Positions 17,546 through 25,662 of a DNA stretch of 35,124 bases are shown here, in pieces. Source of the DNA: Methylotenera sp. (lineage in GTDB: Bacteria > Pseudomonadota > Gammaproteobacteria > Burkholderiales > Methylophilaceae). The stretch covers positions 1 through 35,124 of the forward strand of contig JALRGX010000074.1 in the NCBI GenBank assembly GCA_023259635.1, written 5' to 3'. The position numbers and the translations under genes are program-made. Below the pieces are notes generated by a model that had not been told where the DNA came from, ran no database searches, and saw nothing but the letters and a program-made list of their open reading frames with translations. How positions within the stretch are numbered: position 1 is the first letter of the stretch; every line of letters starts with the position of its first letter.

Positions 17546-18733
17546 CTATTCGCCAATCTTCCGCACATTGCCAAATTCATCGAATCGCCCCATAAACAAC
17601 TGCCTTCTATCCAGCGCCTCGTGGTCTGTTTTGGTAAATGGATGATCGTATTCTCGTACCAGCCCCTTATAAGTGGCAAGCTGCTCCATTGCAGTTCTGA
17701 CTGCTGTACGATCAGTACTGCCGGCCTTATTAATTGCCAAAGCAAGCATATGTGTTAGATCATAGGCATGCGCAAATCCAACCTGCGCATGTAATTGCTT
17801 AACATTTTCGCCAAACAGCCGTTCAATACCTTTAGCAACCGCCTTGGCCTTATTACTTTTCGCATTATTAAAAGTGAACGTCTGAACTACGGTCAAATCT
17901 ACCAATGGCAGGGTACCTTCTGTCATTTTTACAAAATCACCTCCGGTAATCCCCCAGTGAGAAATAATCGGTAGACGTTTGCTTGAGGGCAACTCAGAAA
18001 TCTGCTTAATAATTAATGTACCTTCCGCTTCATTGGATACCAGAACAATTGCCTCTAAGCCAGAGTCAACAGCCTCCTGAATCTTCTGGCGAAAATCCGT
18101 TTCGCCCCAGTTATACTTAAACGTTACATGGTGAATGTCATGAGCGCTTTTTTGATATTGCAGAAAGGCCTCTTCAGAACTGCGCCCCCAGGCGGTATTG
18201 GGTAAAAATAATGCAATACGTTTAAAACCTCGTGTACGCGCATGATCCAGCATAGCCTCCATTGCCCAGGTATCCTTCGCGGAAAGCCTGAAGATATAAT
18301 TAGGATATGGGTATTGGGTAATCGTATCCGCCGCCGACCAGGGACATAGCAACAACATCTTGCGCTGATTAGCCATGGGGGCCAACTCAATAGTTACAGG
18401 AGAAAAACGCCCGCTGAATACCGCAACTACATCCGGAATTACGGAAAACTCGTTAAAATTATCCCTGCCCCGGGCCGGCACACCACGATCATCCCTCGCA
18501 TCAAGCATGAGCTTGCGTCCTCCCAGTACACCACCCTGAGCATTAATCTCATCCATGGCAACAAGAATACCCTTCTCTATAGACTGTGCAGCAATACTGT
18601 TTTTCACACCGAACTCGGCTGACAAGCCAATCACTACAGGACGGAGTTTATCTGCTGCACTTGCAATGGTCGTCAACAGCAATAAAAATGCAAATATCAC
18701 ATATTTCAGCAAATACATATAAAACTTATTCAT
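17546..18733 (-). CDS. LivK-like periplasmic binding protein (Peripla_BP_6), no transporter partner
   Basis: 395 residues. Signal peptide about 1-27 ending TTIASA-A; then a type I periplasmic binding fold: VVIGLSAEFG, IEKGILVAMDEINAQGGVLGGRKL and the second lobe RGFKRIALFLPNTAWGRSS. The family binds branched-chain amino acids, amides, urea or related small molecules. No ABC permease or ATPase gene is present in the window. Instead the gene sits between a receiver (5-base gap) and a histidine kinase (6-base gap), so it probably serves as a ligand receptor for signalling rather than transport. The start is ATG at 18733. Confidence 0.9.
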   Translation of the reverse strand: MNKFYMYLLKYVIFAFLLLLTTIASAADKLRPVVIGLSAEFGVKNSIAAQSIEKGILVAMDEINAQGGVLGGRKLMLDARDDRGVPARGRDNFNEFSVIPDVVAVFSGRFSPVTIELAPMANQRKMLLLCPWSAADTITQYPYPNYIFRLSAKDTWAMEAMLDHARTRGFKRIALFLPNTAWGRSSEEAFLQYQKSAHDIHHVTFKYNWGETDFRQKIQEAVDSGLEAIVLVSNEAEGTLIIKQISELPSSKRLPIISHWGITGGDFVKMTEGTLPLVDLTVVQTFTFNNAKSNKAKAVAKGIERLFGENVKQLHAQVGFAHAYDLTHMLALAINKAGSTDRTAVRTAMEQLATYKGLVREYDHPFTKTDHEALDRRQLFMGRFDEFGNVRKIGE

Positions 18734-18738
18734 GCTAA

Positions 18739-19122
18739 TCAGGCGTTTCCGTTTAACTGCGCAATCTGCTCATCAATTGCCTCCAATAACAGAAGCGGAC
18801 TAAATGGTTTTACAAAATAAGCATTTGCTCCCTTCTGCATCCCAAGCTCAGAATCATTCACCTGCCCTTTTGCCGAAACCATAATCACACGCATATGTTC
18901 CATTTGAGGATCATTTCTGACGATCTCCAAAACCTGCAAGCCATCTAATTCTCCAGGCATCATCACATCAAGCAAAACAACATCAGGCCGATACTCCCGT
19001 ATCATTTCCAGCGCCGTCACGCCATCCTTTGCTTCCAGCAGCTCAAAATCCCCGCCGCTTAAAGCAACCATTATCATACGGCGTATATCAGCTTGGTCAT
19101 CGACAATAAGTATTTTGTGCAT
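18739..19122 (-). CDS. Single-domain response regulator (CheY-like)
   Basis: 127 residues, one receiver domain. D8-D9, phospho-acceptor D52 in LLDVMMPG, S83 in VSAKG and K105 in VKPFSPL are all present. No output domain, so it acts by protein contact or as a phosphorelay intermediate. It is similar to the receiver at 7855-8319. An AAGGTG ribosome-binding site lies about 8 bases before the ATG. It lies 92 bases after the SBP_bac_3 kinase and 5 bases before the binding-protein gene, and is the only receiver inside this kinase cluster. Confidence 0.92.
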   Translation of the reverse strand: MHKILIVDDQADIRRMIMVALSGGDFELLEAKDGVTALEMIREYRPDVVLLDVMMPGELDGLQVLEIVRNDPQMEHMRVIMVSAKGQVNDSELGMQKGANAYFVKPFSPLLLLEAIDEQIAQLNGNA

Positions 19123-19214
19123 TTCTATACACCTTTAAAAAATAATTGATATTTACCCATAAATTCCCGCAAATACCTCGAAGATTCAAGAACTTTTTAA
19201 TTCATGCTATTTAT

Positions 19215-21692
19215 TTAGCCAAGACTTACTCTCATTGGCAAGATCAAAGTCACCGCTGTCCCCTTACCAAGCACACTTTCAACAAACACCCTGCCGCCAT
19301 GCGCTTCCATAATATCTTTTACCAGAACCATCCCTAAACCGGTTCCTGATATATGGCCGGACTTGTCTGCCCGATAAAACTTTTCAAAAATGCGGGAAAG
19401 CTGCTCTGGACTCATGCCAATTCCGTAATCCTGGATTTCAATGGCCAATTCAGGCTCATCTGATTCAATCCTGTATAAACGCATTTTGACCACACCATCA
19501 GCCGGAGAAAATTTATAAGCATTTGTCAGGCAATTATTGATTGCGCGTTCGAATCTTTGTGCATCAAAATAAAAATCTGCAACGTCGGGAATCGCATCAA
19601 GCAAAACGCGGTGATTATTACCCGGGAACAGGAATGTTTCTGCAATTGACCTTATAAATGGCTCTAACGCATGCAACTCGAGTTTCAATGTTTTCTCTGC
19701 TCGATACTCAATCACAGCAACATCCAGCAAGTCATCCAGCAAAGATGCAACCGTTACCGATTTATTGTATACAGCCTCAACCATCTCAGCTTCTACATCT
19801 TTTGCAAAGCTGCTCTTGTGCAGCAGTTCAGCATAGCCGAGAATCACGGCCATAGGTGTTCGTAATTCATGCGCCGCTGTTGTTATGAACTCGCTTTTCA
19901 TATTCTCAACGATTGCTCTTTGTGTCACATCCTTAAAAAAAATTACTCGTGAGATTCTTTTCTGGGTAGTCTCAATGCATGAGCGTTCGAGGGTACGCTG
20001 TACCGGGTGTTTCAATTGAAATTTAAATTCAACGTGCCCAGACCCTTCAGCATATTTAAACTTCACATCAGGCCGGTCAGTAATCTGTGCAAATTCACTG
20101 ACAGACTTATATTCTTTCGGATCTGCACACAAATCTATCAAAAGTGCATCCAGCTTCGACTCCTTGAACCCTAGTAAATCCTTACCCTGCAAGCCTGTCA
20201 TTGCCACAAAAGCTGCATTCACATGCGAAACCAGGTCTTCAGAATCCAGAACCACCATGCCATCCGGACTCAGGGAGAACAATGCATCCATATCCTCCTG
20301 ATCGTTTTCTATCGTTTTAATATAATTCACCTGTTTTGTGATATCGGTTTGTATCGCAATAAAACGACGCTCTCCATATGCATTTATAATTGCGGAGATT
20401 TTTAGCCTGATCCAGTATTTCTCGCCATTTTTCCTATAATTAATAAGCTCAATTTCTATATCCGAAAAGTTTTTAACTGCATCACGCAATAACTGGACAG
20501 CCTGTGGTGATGTCTCATCGCCCTGCAGCAAATCGCCAGGTTTCTTACCCAGCACCTCTTCCAGAGTATATCCTGTCAGTTTGGTAAATGCCTGATTCAC
20601 CCACAGCGTTTTGCCTTCTGCGTCGGTAATAATCACAGAATCCGTAGTATGCTTGGCCACCATTGCAAGTCGTTCCAGATCTTTAGAATAACGCCGTATC
20701 GTTTCCTCAGCCTGCACAGCCTGTTCTTTGGATTGAATTAATGATTTCTCAAGCACGATCCTCTGCTTAACCTCTTTTTTAAGCCTTCTATTTGAGATAA
20801 AGAGAATACTGAGCACCATCACAGATACTGCGAGTATGGAAATAATGAGCTCATAATCAATCTTGCTAAGATAAGGAACCTTCGTCCACCTATCGATGAT
20901 TTCTGCACGCTCATTCTGCGGAATAGCATTCAAGCCATTTTCCAGGAGGGTTTTAAATATTGGCCAGTCACTGCGTACTGCCATATATAACTTAACGTCA
21001 TAAGGCGTATTGGTATTGAATACTACCGATTCATTCTCGTTACTTTTGAGCACATATTCAATGATTACTGTATTACCGATATAAGCATCTACCTTACCAG
21101 AAACTACGGCGTCCAAAGCCTCTTCAGCAATATCCACTAAATACAGGTGAATTTCAGGATGTTCTTGAGCAAGGCGCTTTGCAAGAAAGCCATTTTTAAA
21201 AACCGCAACTTTCTTACCGTGTAAAGCATCAATACCGTCAAGCCTGCGTGCATTCTTCTTGGTAAATATTCCAATCGAAGAGACAAGGAAAGGAGTATCT
21301 AAAGCAGTAAACTTTGTTCCCTCCAACGAACGAACATTCGTGACAGAAGAAAGCATGTCAGTATCATTGGCAGCAAGCTCCTGGTCAGCCATTTTTTTAT
21401 TGAACTTGATACCAAGCATCTGCTCGAGTTTTTTTAAATAATCAACAGAAATACCCCTGAACTCTTCCAGCTCAAAAGTAAATTCTATTGGAGAGAAACC
21501 ATGCCTGACAGCAACACTTATTTCCGGATGCTGCTGTAACCACAGCTTTTCTTCCGCAGTCAGGTTAATTTTATCGTTGATAGCCGCTGGAGCTTTATAT
21601 GAACGAGAATCTTCGGAGAATGATAATGAATAAAAGCAAAGGCCGACAAGCAACAAGACAGAAATAATAAAATTATGCAAACTTAATTTCAT
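19215..21692 (-). CDS. Sensor histidine kinase: SBP_bac_3 sensor, two PAS domains, HisKA-HATPase (BvgS/EvgS-like input)
   Basis: 825 residues. N-terminal signal or anchor (8-25), then a periplasmic solute-binding domain of family 3 (about 50-272: LTAEEKLWLQQHPEISVAV, GISVDYLKKLEQMLGI, GKKVAVFKNG). This is the venus-flytrap type used by BvgS and EvgS. Next a membrane helix (281-299), coiled coil, PAS (340-455), PAS (465-590, LFSLSPDGMVVL), HisKA with phospho-His608 in AAHELRTP, and HATPase with G1 QDYGIGM and G2 GTGLGM. BvgS proteins carry receiver and Hpt domains; this one ends after the ATPase, so it needs a separate receiver, probably the next gene. First gene of the kinase cluster. Confidence 0.93.
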   Translation of the reverse strand: MKLSLHNFIISVLLLVGLCFYSLSFSEDSRSYKAPAAINDKINLTAEEKLWLQQHPEISVAVRHGFSPIEFTFELEEFRGISVDYLKKLEQMLGIKFNKKMADQELAANDTDMLSSVTNVRSLEGTKFTALDTPFLVSSIGIFTKKNARRLDGIDALHGKKVAVFKNGFLAKRLAQEHPEIHLYLVDIAEEALDAVVSGKVDAYIGNTVIIEYVLKSNENESVVFNTNTPYDVKLYMAVRSDWPIFKTLLENGLNAIPQNERAEIIDRWTKVPYLSKIDYELIISILAVSVMVLSILFISNRRLKKEVKQRIVLEKSLIQSKEQAVQAEETIRRYSKDLERLAMVAKHTTDSVIITDAEGKTLWVNQAFTKLTGYTLEEVLGKKPGDLLQGDETSPQAVQLLRDAVKNFSDIEIELINYRKNGEKYWIRLKISAIINAYGERRFIAIQTDITKQVNYIKTIENDQEDMDALFSLSPDGMVVLDSEDLVSHVNAAFVAMTGLQGKDLLGFKESKLDALLIDLCADPKEYKSVSEFAQITDRPDVKFKYAEGSGHVEFKFQLKHPVQRTLERSCIETTQKRISRVIFFKDVTQRAIVENMKSEFITTAAHELRTPMAVILGYAELLHKSSFAKDVEAEMVEAVYNKSVTVASLLDDLLDVAVIEYRAEKTLKLELHALEPFIRSIAETFLFPGNNHRVLLDAIPDVADFYFDAQRFERAINNCLTNAYKFSPADGVVKMRLYRIESDEPELAIEIQDYGIGMSPEQLSRIFEKFYRADKSGHISGTGLGMVLVKDIMEAHGGRVFVESVLGKGTAVTLILPMRVSLG

Positions 21693-21806
21693 CTGCCGAC
21701 CAGCACTTCTTTCATTTTTATGAAATAAACCATCAAAATATACTCAGATCAAGTATCTCTTTTGATAATATACCCCAAAACTGAGAAAAGTACTTTTAAA
21801 GAATGG

Positions 21807-21835
21807 AAAAAAAAGAAGGTAGCCGAAGCTACCTT
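21807..21835 (-). terminator. Intrinsic terminator on the minus strand, orphan or leader attenuator
   Basis: On the minus strand AAGGTAGC, loop TTCG, GCTACCTT (21816-21835) is followed by C and eight T (21807-21814). This is a textbook rho-independent terminator with a stable tetraloop. A second hairpin, CCTCGC/GCGAGG (21845-21861), lies 9 bases upstream in transcript sense. No minus-strand gene ends here. The next minus-strand start codon is the SBP_bac_3 kinase at 21692, 115 bases downstream. Confidence 0.8.
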
Positions 21836-22431
21836 GAAGTGGGGCCTCGCGTGATGCGAGGATTCTATAGCCTATGACCAGACTATAAAATTCGTTACGT
21901 TATTTTTCTTTTTAACTACAATATATAAAGTATTCGAAGCGACCCGAAACGAAACATACAAGCATCATTAACAGGCGGCGGTAATATTTGATCTAATTAT
22001 ATTTATCATTTTTTTCATTTGCAAGCAATTTCTTCTAAAATTATCAAATACATTTTTTTCATTAAAAACATATCGAATTAAAAATCAGTTCAATACTTTA
22101 GAAACTTTATACATGACATACCGGATCGCTTGATACCAGCAGTCCCGCCCATTGGTTATTTACTTGAGTAGACCCCTATTTTCAATTCCGAGCTAAGGGT
22201 GTATTGTGCTTCTTAGATTAAGTGGCAGTAGATTTTCATGACAGCGCCTTTCAATCAGAAATTAAAATCAGGGGAGCCGTAATAAAGGTCTTCCCCGCAC
22301 AATATGCGTACATTATTCTGAGTGAAGGTACTACATCTGCTTTTCCACTTACCCAACTTTAAATTTACAAAATATTGCACTTTTAAGTTGAAACTACGTC
22401 TATAAAAAATAATTCATAAGGAAAATCAATC
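21836..22431. other. Gene-free, AT-rich intergenic region
   Basis: About 600 bases without a convincing gene on either strand. It contains the hairpin at 21845-21861, several T-rich stretches, a TATAGT box on the minus strand (21882-21887) that could start a short RNA ending at the 21807 terminator, and near its right end the promoter and ribosome-binding site of the slyB-like gene (AAGGA about 9 bases before the ATG, TATAAA about 22401-22406). Confidence 0.5.
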
Positions 22432-22884
22432 ATGCGTATCACTCAATTATTGGCAGTCAGCTTATTAACTGCATTGTTAGCAGCTTGTGCCAGCTCTAAC
22501 TCCGGCAGTGTATATAGCCGTGACGAAGCACGTAAAGTCCAGACCGTTAAAACTGGCGTAATAGAAAGCGTACGCCAAGTAAAGCTTGAAGGCACCAAAT
22601 CCCCTGTTGGCACAATAGCAGGCGGCGCAGTTGGCGGCATCGCTGGCAGCTCCGTTGGCGGCGGCAAAGGTCAAGCAATCGCCACCGTCATAGGTGCTGT
22701 AGCTGGCGGCCTAGCAGGTTCAGCAGCGGAAGAAGGCCTTACACGCAAAGACGGTGTAGAACTTACCATAAAACTTGATGGCGGGGGACTGATTGCTATC
22801 GTACAAGAAGCAGATGAAGTCTTTAAAGCCGGTGAAAGAGTCCGCATTCTTGAGAGTGGCGGAACATCTCGCGTCTCCCACTAA
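22432..22884 (+). CDS. SlyB-like glycine-zipper outer-membrane lipoprotein
   Basis: 150 residues. Lipoprotein signal with lipobox LAAC (Cys19), then a short linker. A glycine-zipper segment (about 60-102: GTIAGGAVGGIAGSSVGGG and GAVAGGLAGSAAEE) would form a helical hairpin in the outer membrane. A small beta domain follows (105-145). SlyB-family proteins stabilise the outer membrane and respond to envelope stress. The AAGGA ribosome-binding site is well placed. It is monocistronic: a hairpin directly after the stop (22885-22910) and a terminator (22933-22970) follow. Confidence 0.88.
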   Translation: MRITQLLAVSLLTALLAACASSNSGSVYSRDEARKVQTVKTGVIESVRQVKLEGTKSPVGTIAGGAVGGIAGSSVGGGKGQAIATVIGAVAGGLAGSAAEEGLTRKDGVELTIKLDGGGLIAIVQEADEVFKAGERVRILESGGTSRVSH

Positions 22885-22932
22885 AGTTACGCGCTACAAA
22901 GCGCATAACTATACCGCTACGCATTAAAACCA

Positions 22933-22970
22933 GCCCCAATGCCCTCACCGTTAAGGCCATTGGGGCTTTT
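22933..22970 (+). terminator. Terminator after the slyB-like gene
   Basis: GCCCCAATG (22933-22941) pairs with CATTGGGGC (22958-22966), followed by TTTT. A separate hairpin with arms AGTTA and GCGC against GCGC and TAACT, one mismatch (22885-22910), begins right after the stop codon. Confidence 0.85.
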
Positions 22971-23067
22971 ACATCAGCCGCCTCAACTGTCAACAAACAG
23001 TCATTTTTCCGTCATTAATTCTTCACACCCCGCCATTAAAGTATCTCCCACAAAAAAGGAGATAATC

Positions 23068-23856
23068 ATGGCGAATAATTTAATAACGCGTAAAGACATT
23101 TCATTTGCAACCATCAGCAAAAACGTGGGTCGTGAGCAACCGGCACAAAGAAAGCTCTATGTAAGCCTTGCCCGCACACAGGCAGAAATAGAAGAAGCAC
23201 AACGACTACGTTACAAGGTTTTTGCAGAAGAAATGGGCGCACAGCTTTCAGGAATAGGCGGCCTGGATATTGATGGCTTTGACCAGTTCTGCGATCACTT
23301 GATTGTTCGTGACAGCGGCTCCAACCAGGTAATCGGCACCTACCGCATTTTAAGTCCGTCAAAAGCCAACGAAGCTGGCGGCTATTACTCTGCGGGCGAA
23401 TTTGATTTAAGCCGTTTAGCACCTATTCTTAGCCGCACCGTTGAAGTTGGCCGCGCATGCGTACACCAGAATTACCGCAATGGCGGCACTATTACCATGC
23501 TCTGGGCCGGCCTTGCCAAGTATATGCAGATTCACAACTATGAGTATATGATCGGTTGCGGCAGTATCGGCATGTCAGATGGCGGCCACCTTGCAGCCAG
23601 CTTGTACAGCAAGCTGCAGGATGAATACCTGTCACCTTCGGAATACCGCGTATTTGCACACAACCCGCTGCCAATCAATGCACTGAATAAGGATTTACAG
23701 GTTGCCTGCCCACCACTTATTAAAGGCTATTTACGCCTCGGCGCATATATTTGCGGTGAACCGGCATGGGATCCCTATTTCAACACGGCCGATATGCTGG
23801 TAATGTTACCGCTATCTAGAATCAACCCAAGATACGCCAGCCATTTTATGAAATAA
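23068..23856 (+). CDS. olsB: GNAT-fold acyltransferase, OlsB-like (ornithine-lipid synthesis)
   Basis: 262 residues from the ATG at 23068, which has AAGGAG 6 bases upstream. A longer reading from 22939 would start inside the preceding terminator and is rejected. The acyltransferase domain covers about 28-250: LARTQAEIEEAQRLRYKVFAEE-type N-terminus, then DHLIVRD, RTVEVGRACVHQNYRNGGTI and GCGSIGM. These are characteristic of OlsB-type N-acyltransferases, which join a 3-hydroxyacyl group from acyl carrier protein to ornithine. The next gene is a PlsC-type acyltransferase, matching the classic OlsB-OlsA pair. The product, a phosphate-free membrane lipid, is family-based inference; another amino acid could be the acceptor. 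Confidence 0.85.
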   Translation: MANNLITRKDISFATISKNVGREQPAQRKLYVSLARTQAEIEEAQRLRYKVFAEEMGAQLSGIGGLDIDGFDQFCDHLIVRDSGSNQVIGTYRILSPSKANEAGGYYSAGEFDLSRLAPILSRTVEVGRACVHQNYRNGGTITMLWAGLAKYMQIHNYEYMIGCGSIGMSDGGHLAASLYSKLQDEYLSPSEYRVFAHNPLPINALNKDLQVACPPLIKGYLRLGAYICGEPAWDPYFNTADMLVMLPLSRINPRYASHFMK

Positions 23857-23883
23857 AGGGTTAGCAGTATCGTTATTGAAACT

Positions 23884-24669
23884 TTGCAATCTATCAAAAC
23901 AGATATATCTCCAACCAGTAAAGCTACCAGGTATTTCAGGGTTGGCCGCATTATGGCCCATACCCTGCTGGGCTTGACTCTGGCAACAGCAGTTTTACCG
24001 CTGTCAAGAAAACCCTACAGGTCACGCCTGATTCAATGGTGGTGCAAAAACCTGCTGGCCGCTTTTAACCTGCGGGTAAGCAGCCATGGATATATTCCTG
24101 CACCTAACGCACAACCCACGACAACAATGTTTGTGGCAAATCATATTTCATGGTCAGACATCCACGCAATTAATAGCATTATCGCCCTCAGGTTCATTGC
24201 CAAATCCGAGATCAAAAACTGGCCGGTTTTCGGCTATCTGGTCAGCCGCGCCAATACATTATTTATTGACCGCAGCAAGAAGCGTGATGCAAAACGCACA
24301 ATTGATGTAGCCATTCAGAGCTTACAGGCAGGTGATAATTTATGCCTGTTTCCGGAAGGCACCACGACTGACGGCACTACCATGCAGCCGTTTAAGAGTA
24401 GCCTGATACAGGCGGCTATTGAGGCGAAGGCATCCATCTGGCCTGTCGCCATCCGCTATCCTCACCCCAATGGCGGTGTAAATGTCAATGTCGCTTATGC
24501 AGGAGAAACCACATTAATGGAATCCATGCAAAACATACTCGCGCAAAAACAACCTGTGATTGAACTGCATTTCCTGCCGCCGATAGCAGCAGAGGTTGTT
24601 GCAAAGCAAGACCGCCGCGAACTGACTTTGCATATCGAAACATTGATCCGCCAGCACCTGGCACCATGA
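23884..24669 (+). CDS. olsA: PlsC-family 1-acylglycerol-3-phosphate-type acyltransferase, OlsA-like
   Basis: 261 residues. Hydrophobic N-terminal segment (about 23-40) for membrane association. Acyltransferase motif I NHISWSD (HX4D) near 91-97 and motif III FPEGTT near 156-161. The start is unusual: no ATG or GTG precedes the conserved N-terminal region, and TTG at 23884 is the best choice; the first ATG would cut off 23 residues. It is 27 bases after olsB. OlsA adds the second acyl chain to lyso-ornithine lipid; a role in phosphatidic acid synthesis is the alternative. Confidence 0.85.
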   Translation: MQSIKTDISPTSKATRYFRVGRIMAHTLLGLTLATAVLPLSRKPYRSRLIQWWCKNLLAAFNLRVSSHGYIPAPNAQPTTTMFVANHISWSDIHAINSIIALRFIAKSEIKNWPVFGYLVSRANTLFIDRSKKRDAKRTIDVAIQSLQAGDNLCLFPEGTTTDGTTMQPFKSSLIQAAIEAKASIWPVAIRYPHPNGGVNVNVAYAGETTLMESMQNILAQKQPVIELHFLPPIAAEVVAKQDRRELTLHIETLIRQHLAP

Positions 24670-24723
24670 TCAGATACTCAATCGGCCTAACCTGTTACCC
24701 GTACTTATTACACAGGTAATTCT

Positions 24724-25563
24724 CTAGCTCTTTATCGCTTTCAGGGTAATGGGCTTATCTAACGGATGCGAATCAACCTGCACTATCGCTTTTGTTTCAA
24801 TATCCATCGCTGTCAACTTACCACCCCACAGGCAGCCTGTATCCAGCGCATAAATATTTTCCCGCTGCTGCAACCCTAAAGCAGACCAATGCCCGAATAT
24901 CACCTGCGTATCTTTTGTAGCCCTGTCCGGCACATCAAACCACGGCACATACCCATCCGGAATATCCTGTAACTCGCCTTTGAACTTGAATTCCATCTGT
25001 CCGTCTACAGAACAAATTCTCAAACGCGTAGCCGCATTAGTAATCACCCGCAGCCGATCAACCCCAGTTAAGTCATCACTCCAATGATCTGGCCAGTTTC
25101 CATACATGTGCCGGAAAAAATTTAAGTAATCATCACCATGCAATACCTGTTCAACCTCAGCTGCATAACTTAACGCTTGCTCGGCACCCCACTGCGGCAA
25201 TAAGCCAGCATGCACCATCAGGTAATTATTTTCATGGTACATAAGATGCTGGTGCCGCAACCAATACAGTAAGTCTTTACTATCATCCGCAGCCAGCAAG
25301 GCATCTAAAGTATCGCCTTTATGTGCTGCAACAATACCCTCTGCAACTACTAAAGCATGCAAATCATGATTACCCAGCACCACCTTCAAGTTATCCTGAT
25401 GCTCATAGCACCAGCGCATTACTTCCAGCGAGCCGCTGCCCCTGTTAACCAGGTCACCAACCAGCCACAGCCGATCAGATTTTTCATCAAAATCGATTTT
25501 TTCCAGCAACGCCTGAAATGCGTGATAACAACCCTGAATATCGCCTATCGCATAAGTAGCCAC
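24724..25563 (-). CDS. apaH: Diadenosine tetraphosphatase (symmetrical) ApaH
   Basis: 279 residues, the normal length. Metallophosphatase motifs are complete: GDIQGCYHAF (7-16), GDLVNRG (36-42), GNHDLHAL (64-71), VHAG (near 117) and GHWSALG (near 220). It hydrolyses Ap4A to two ADP in the cytoplasm. The start is GTG at 25563 with GGTGA upstream. It is convergent with the OlsA-like gene. A terminator of the upstream cytochrome gene lies just before it, so it probably has its own promoter in the remaining 39 bases. Confidence 0.95.
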   Translation of the reverse strand: MATYAIGDIQGCYHAFQALLEKIDFDEKSDRLWLVGDLVNRGSGSLEVMRWCYEHQDNLKVVLGNHDLHALVVAEGIVAAHKGDTLDALLAADDSKDLLYWLRHQHLMYHENNYLMVHAGLLPQWGAEQALSYAAEVEQVLHGDDYLNFFRHMYGNWPDHWSDDLTGVDRLRVITNAATRLRICSVDGQMEFKFKGELQDIPDGYVPWFDVPDRATKDTQVIFGHWSALGLQQRENIYALDTGCLWGGKLTAMDIETKAIVQVDSHPLDKPITLKAIKS

Positions 25564-25601
25564 GTTAAATCACCGTTCAAACTATTAAAAACACCAACAA
25601 C

Positions 25602-25632
25602 AAAAAAGCCACTTAATTTTAAGTGGCTTTTT
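25602..25632 (-). terminator. Bidirectional intrinsic terminator between the cytochrome gene and apaH
   Basis: AAAAAGCCACTT and AAGTGGCTTTTT form a perfect 12-base stem around a 6-base loop, with the U-run present on both strands. It ends the minus-strand cytochrome transcript 31 bases after its stop codon. Confidence 0.88.
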
Positions 25633-25662
25633 CTAATGATACGCTACAAATAATCTAAAACA

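Noticed and set aside
22939-23067. Upstream extension of the OlsB-like gene to 22939
   Set aside because: This start falls inside the slyB terminator. The ATG at 23068 has a strong AAGGAG and fits family length.
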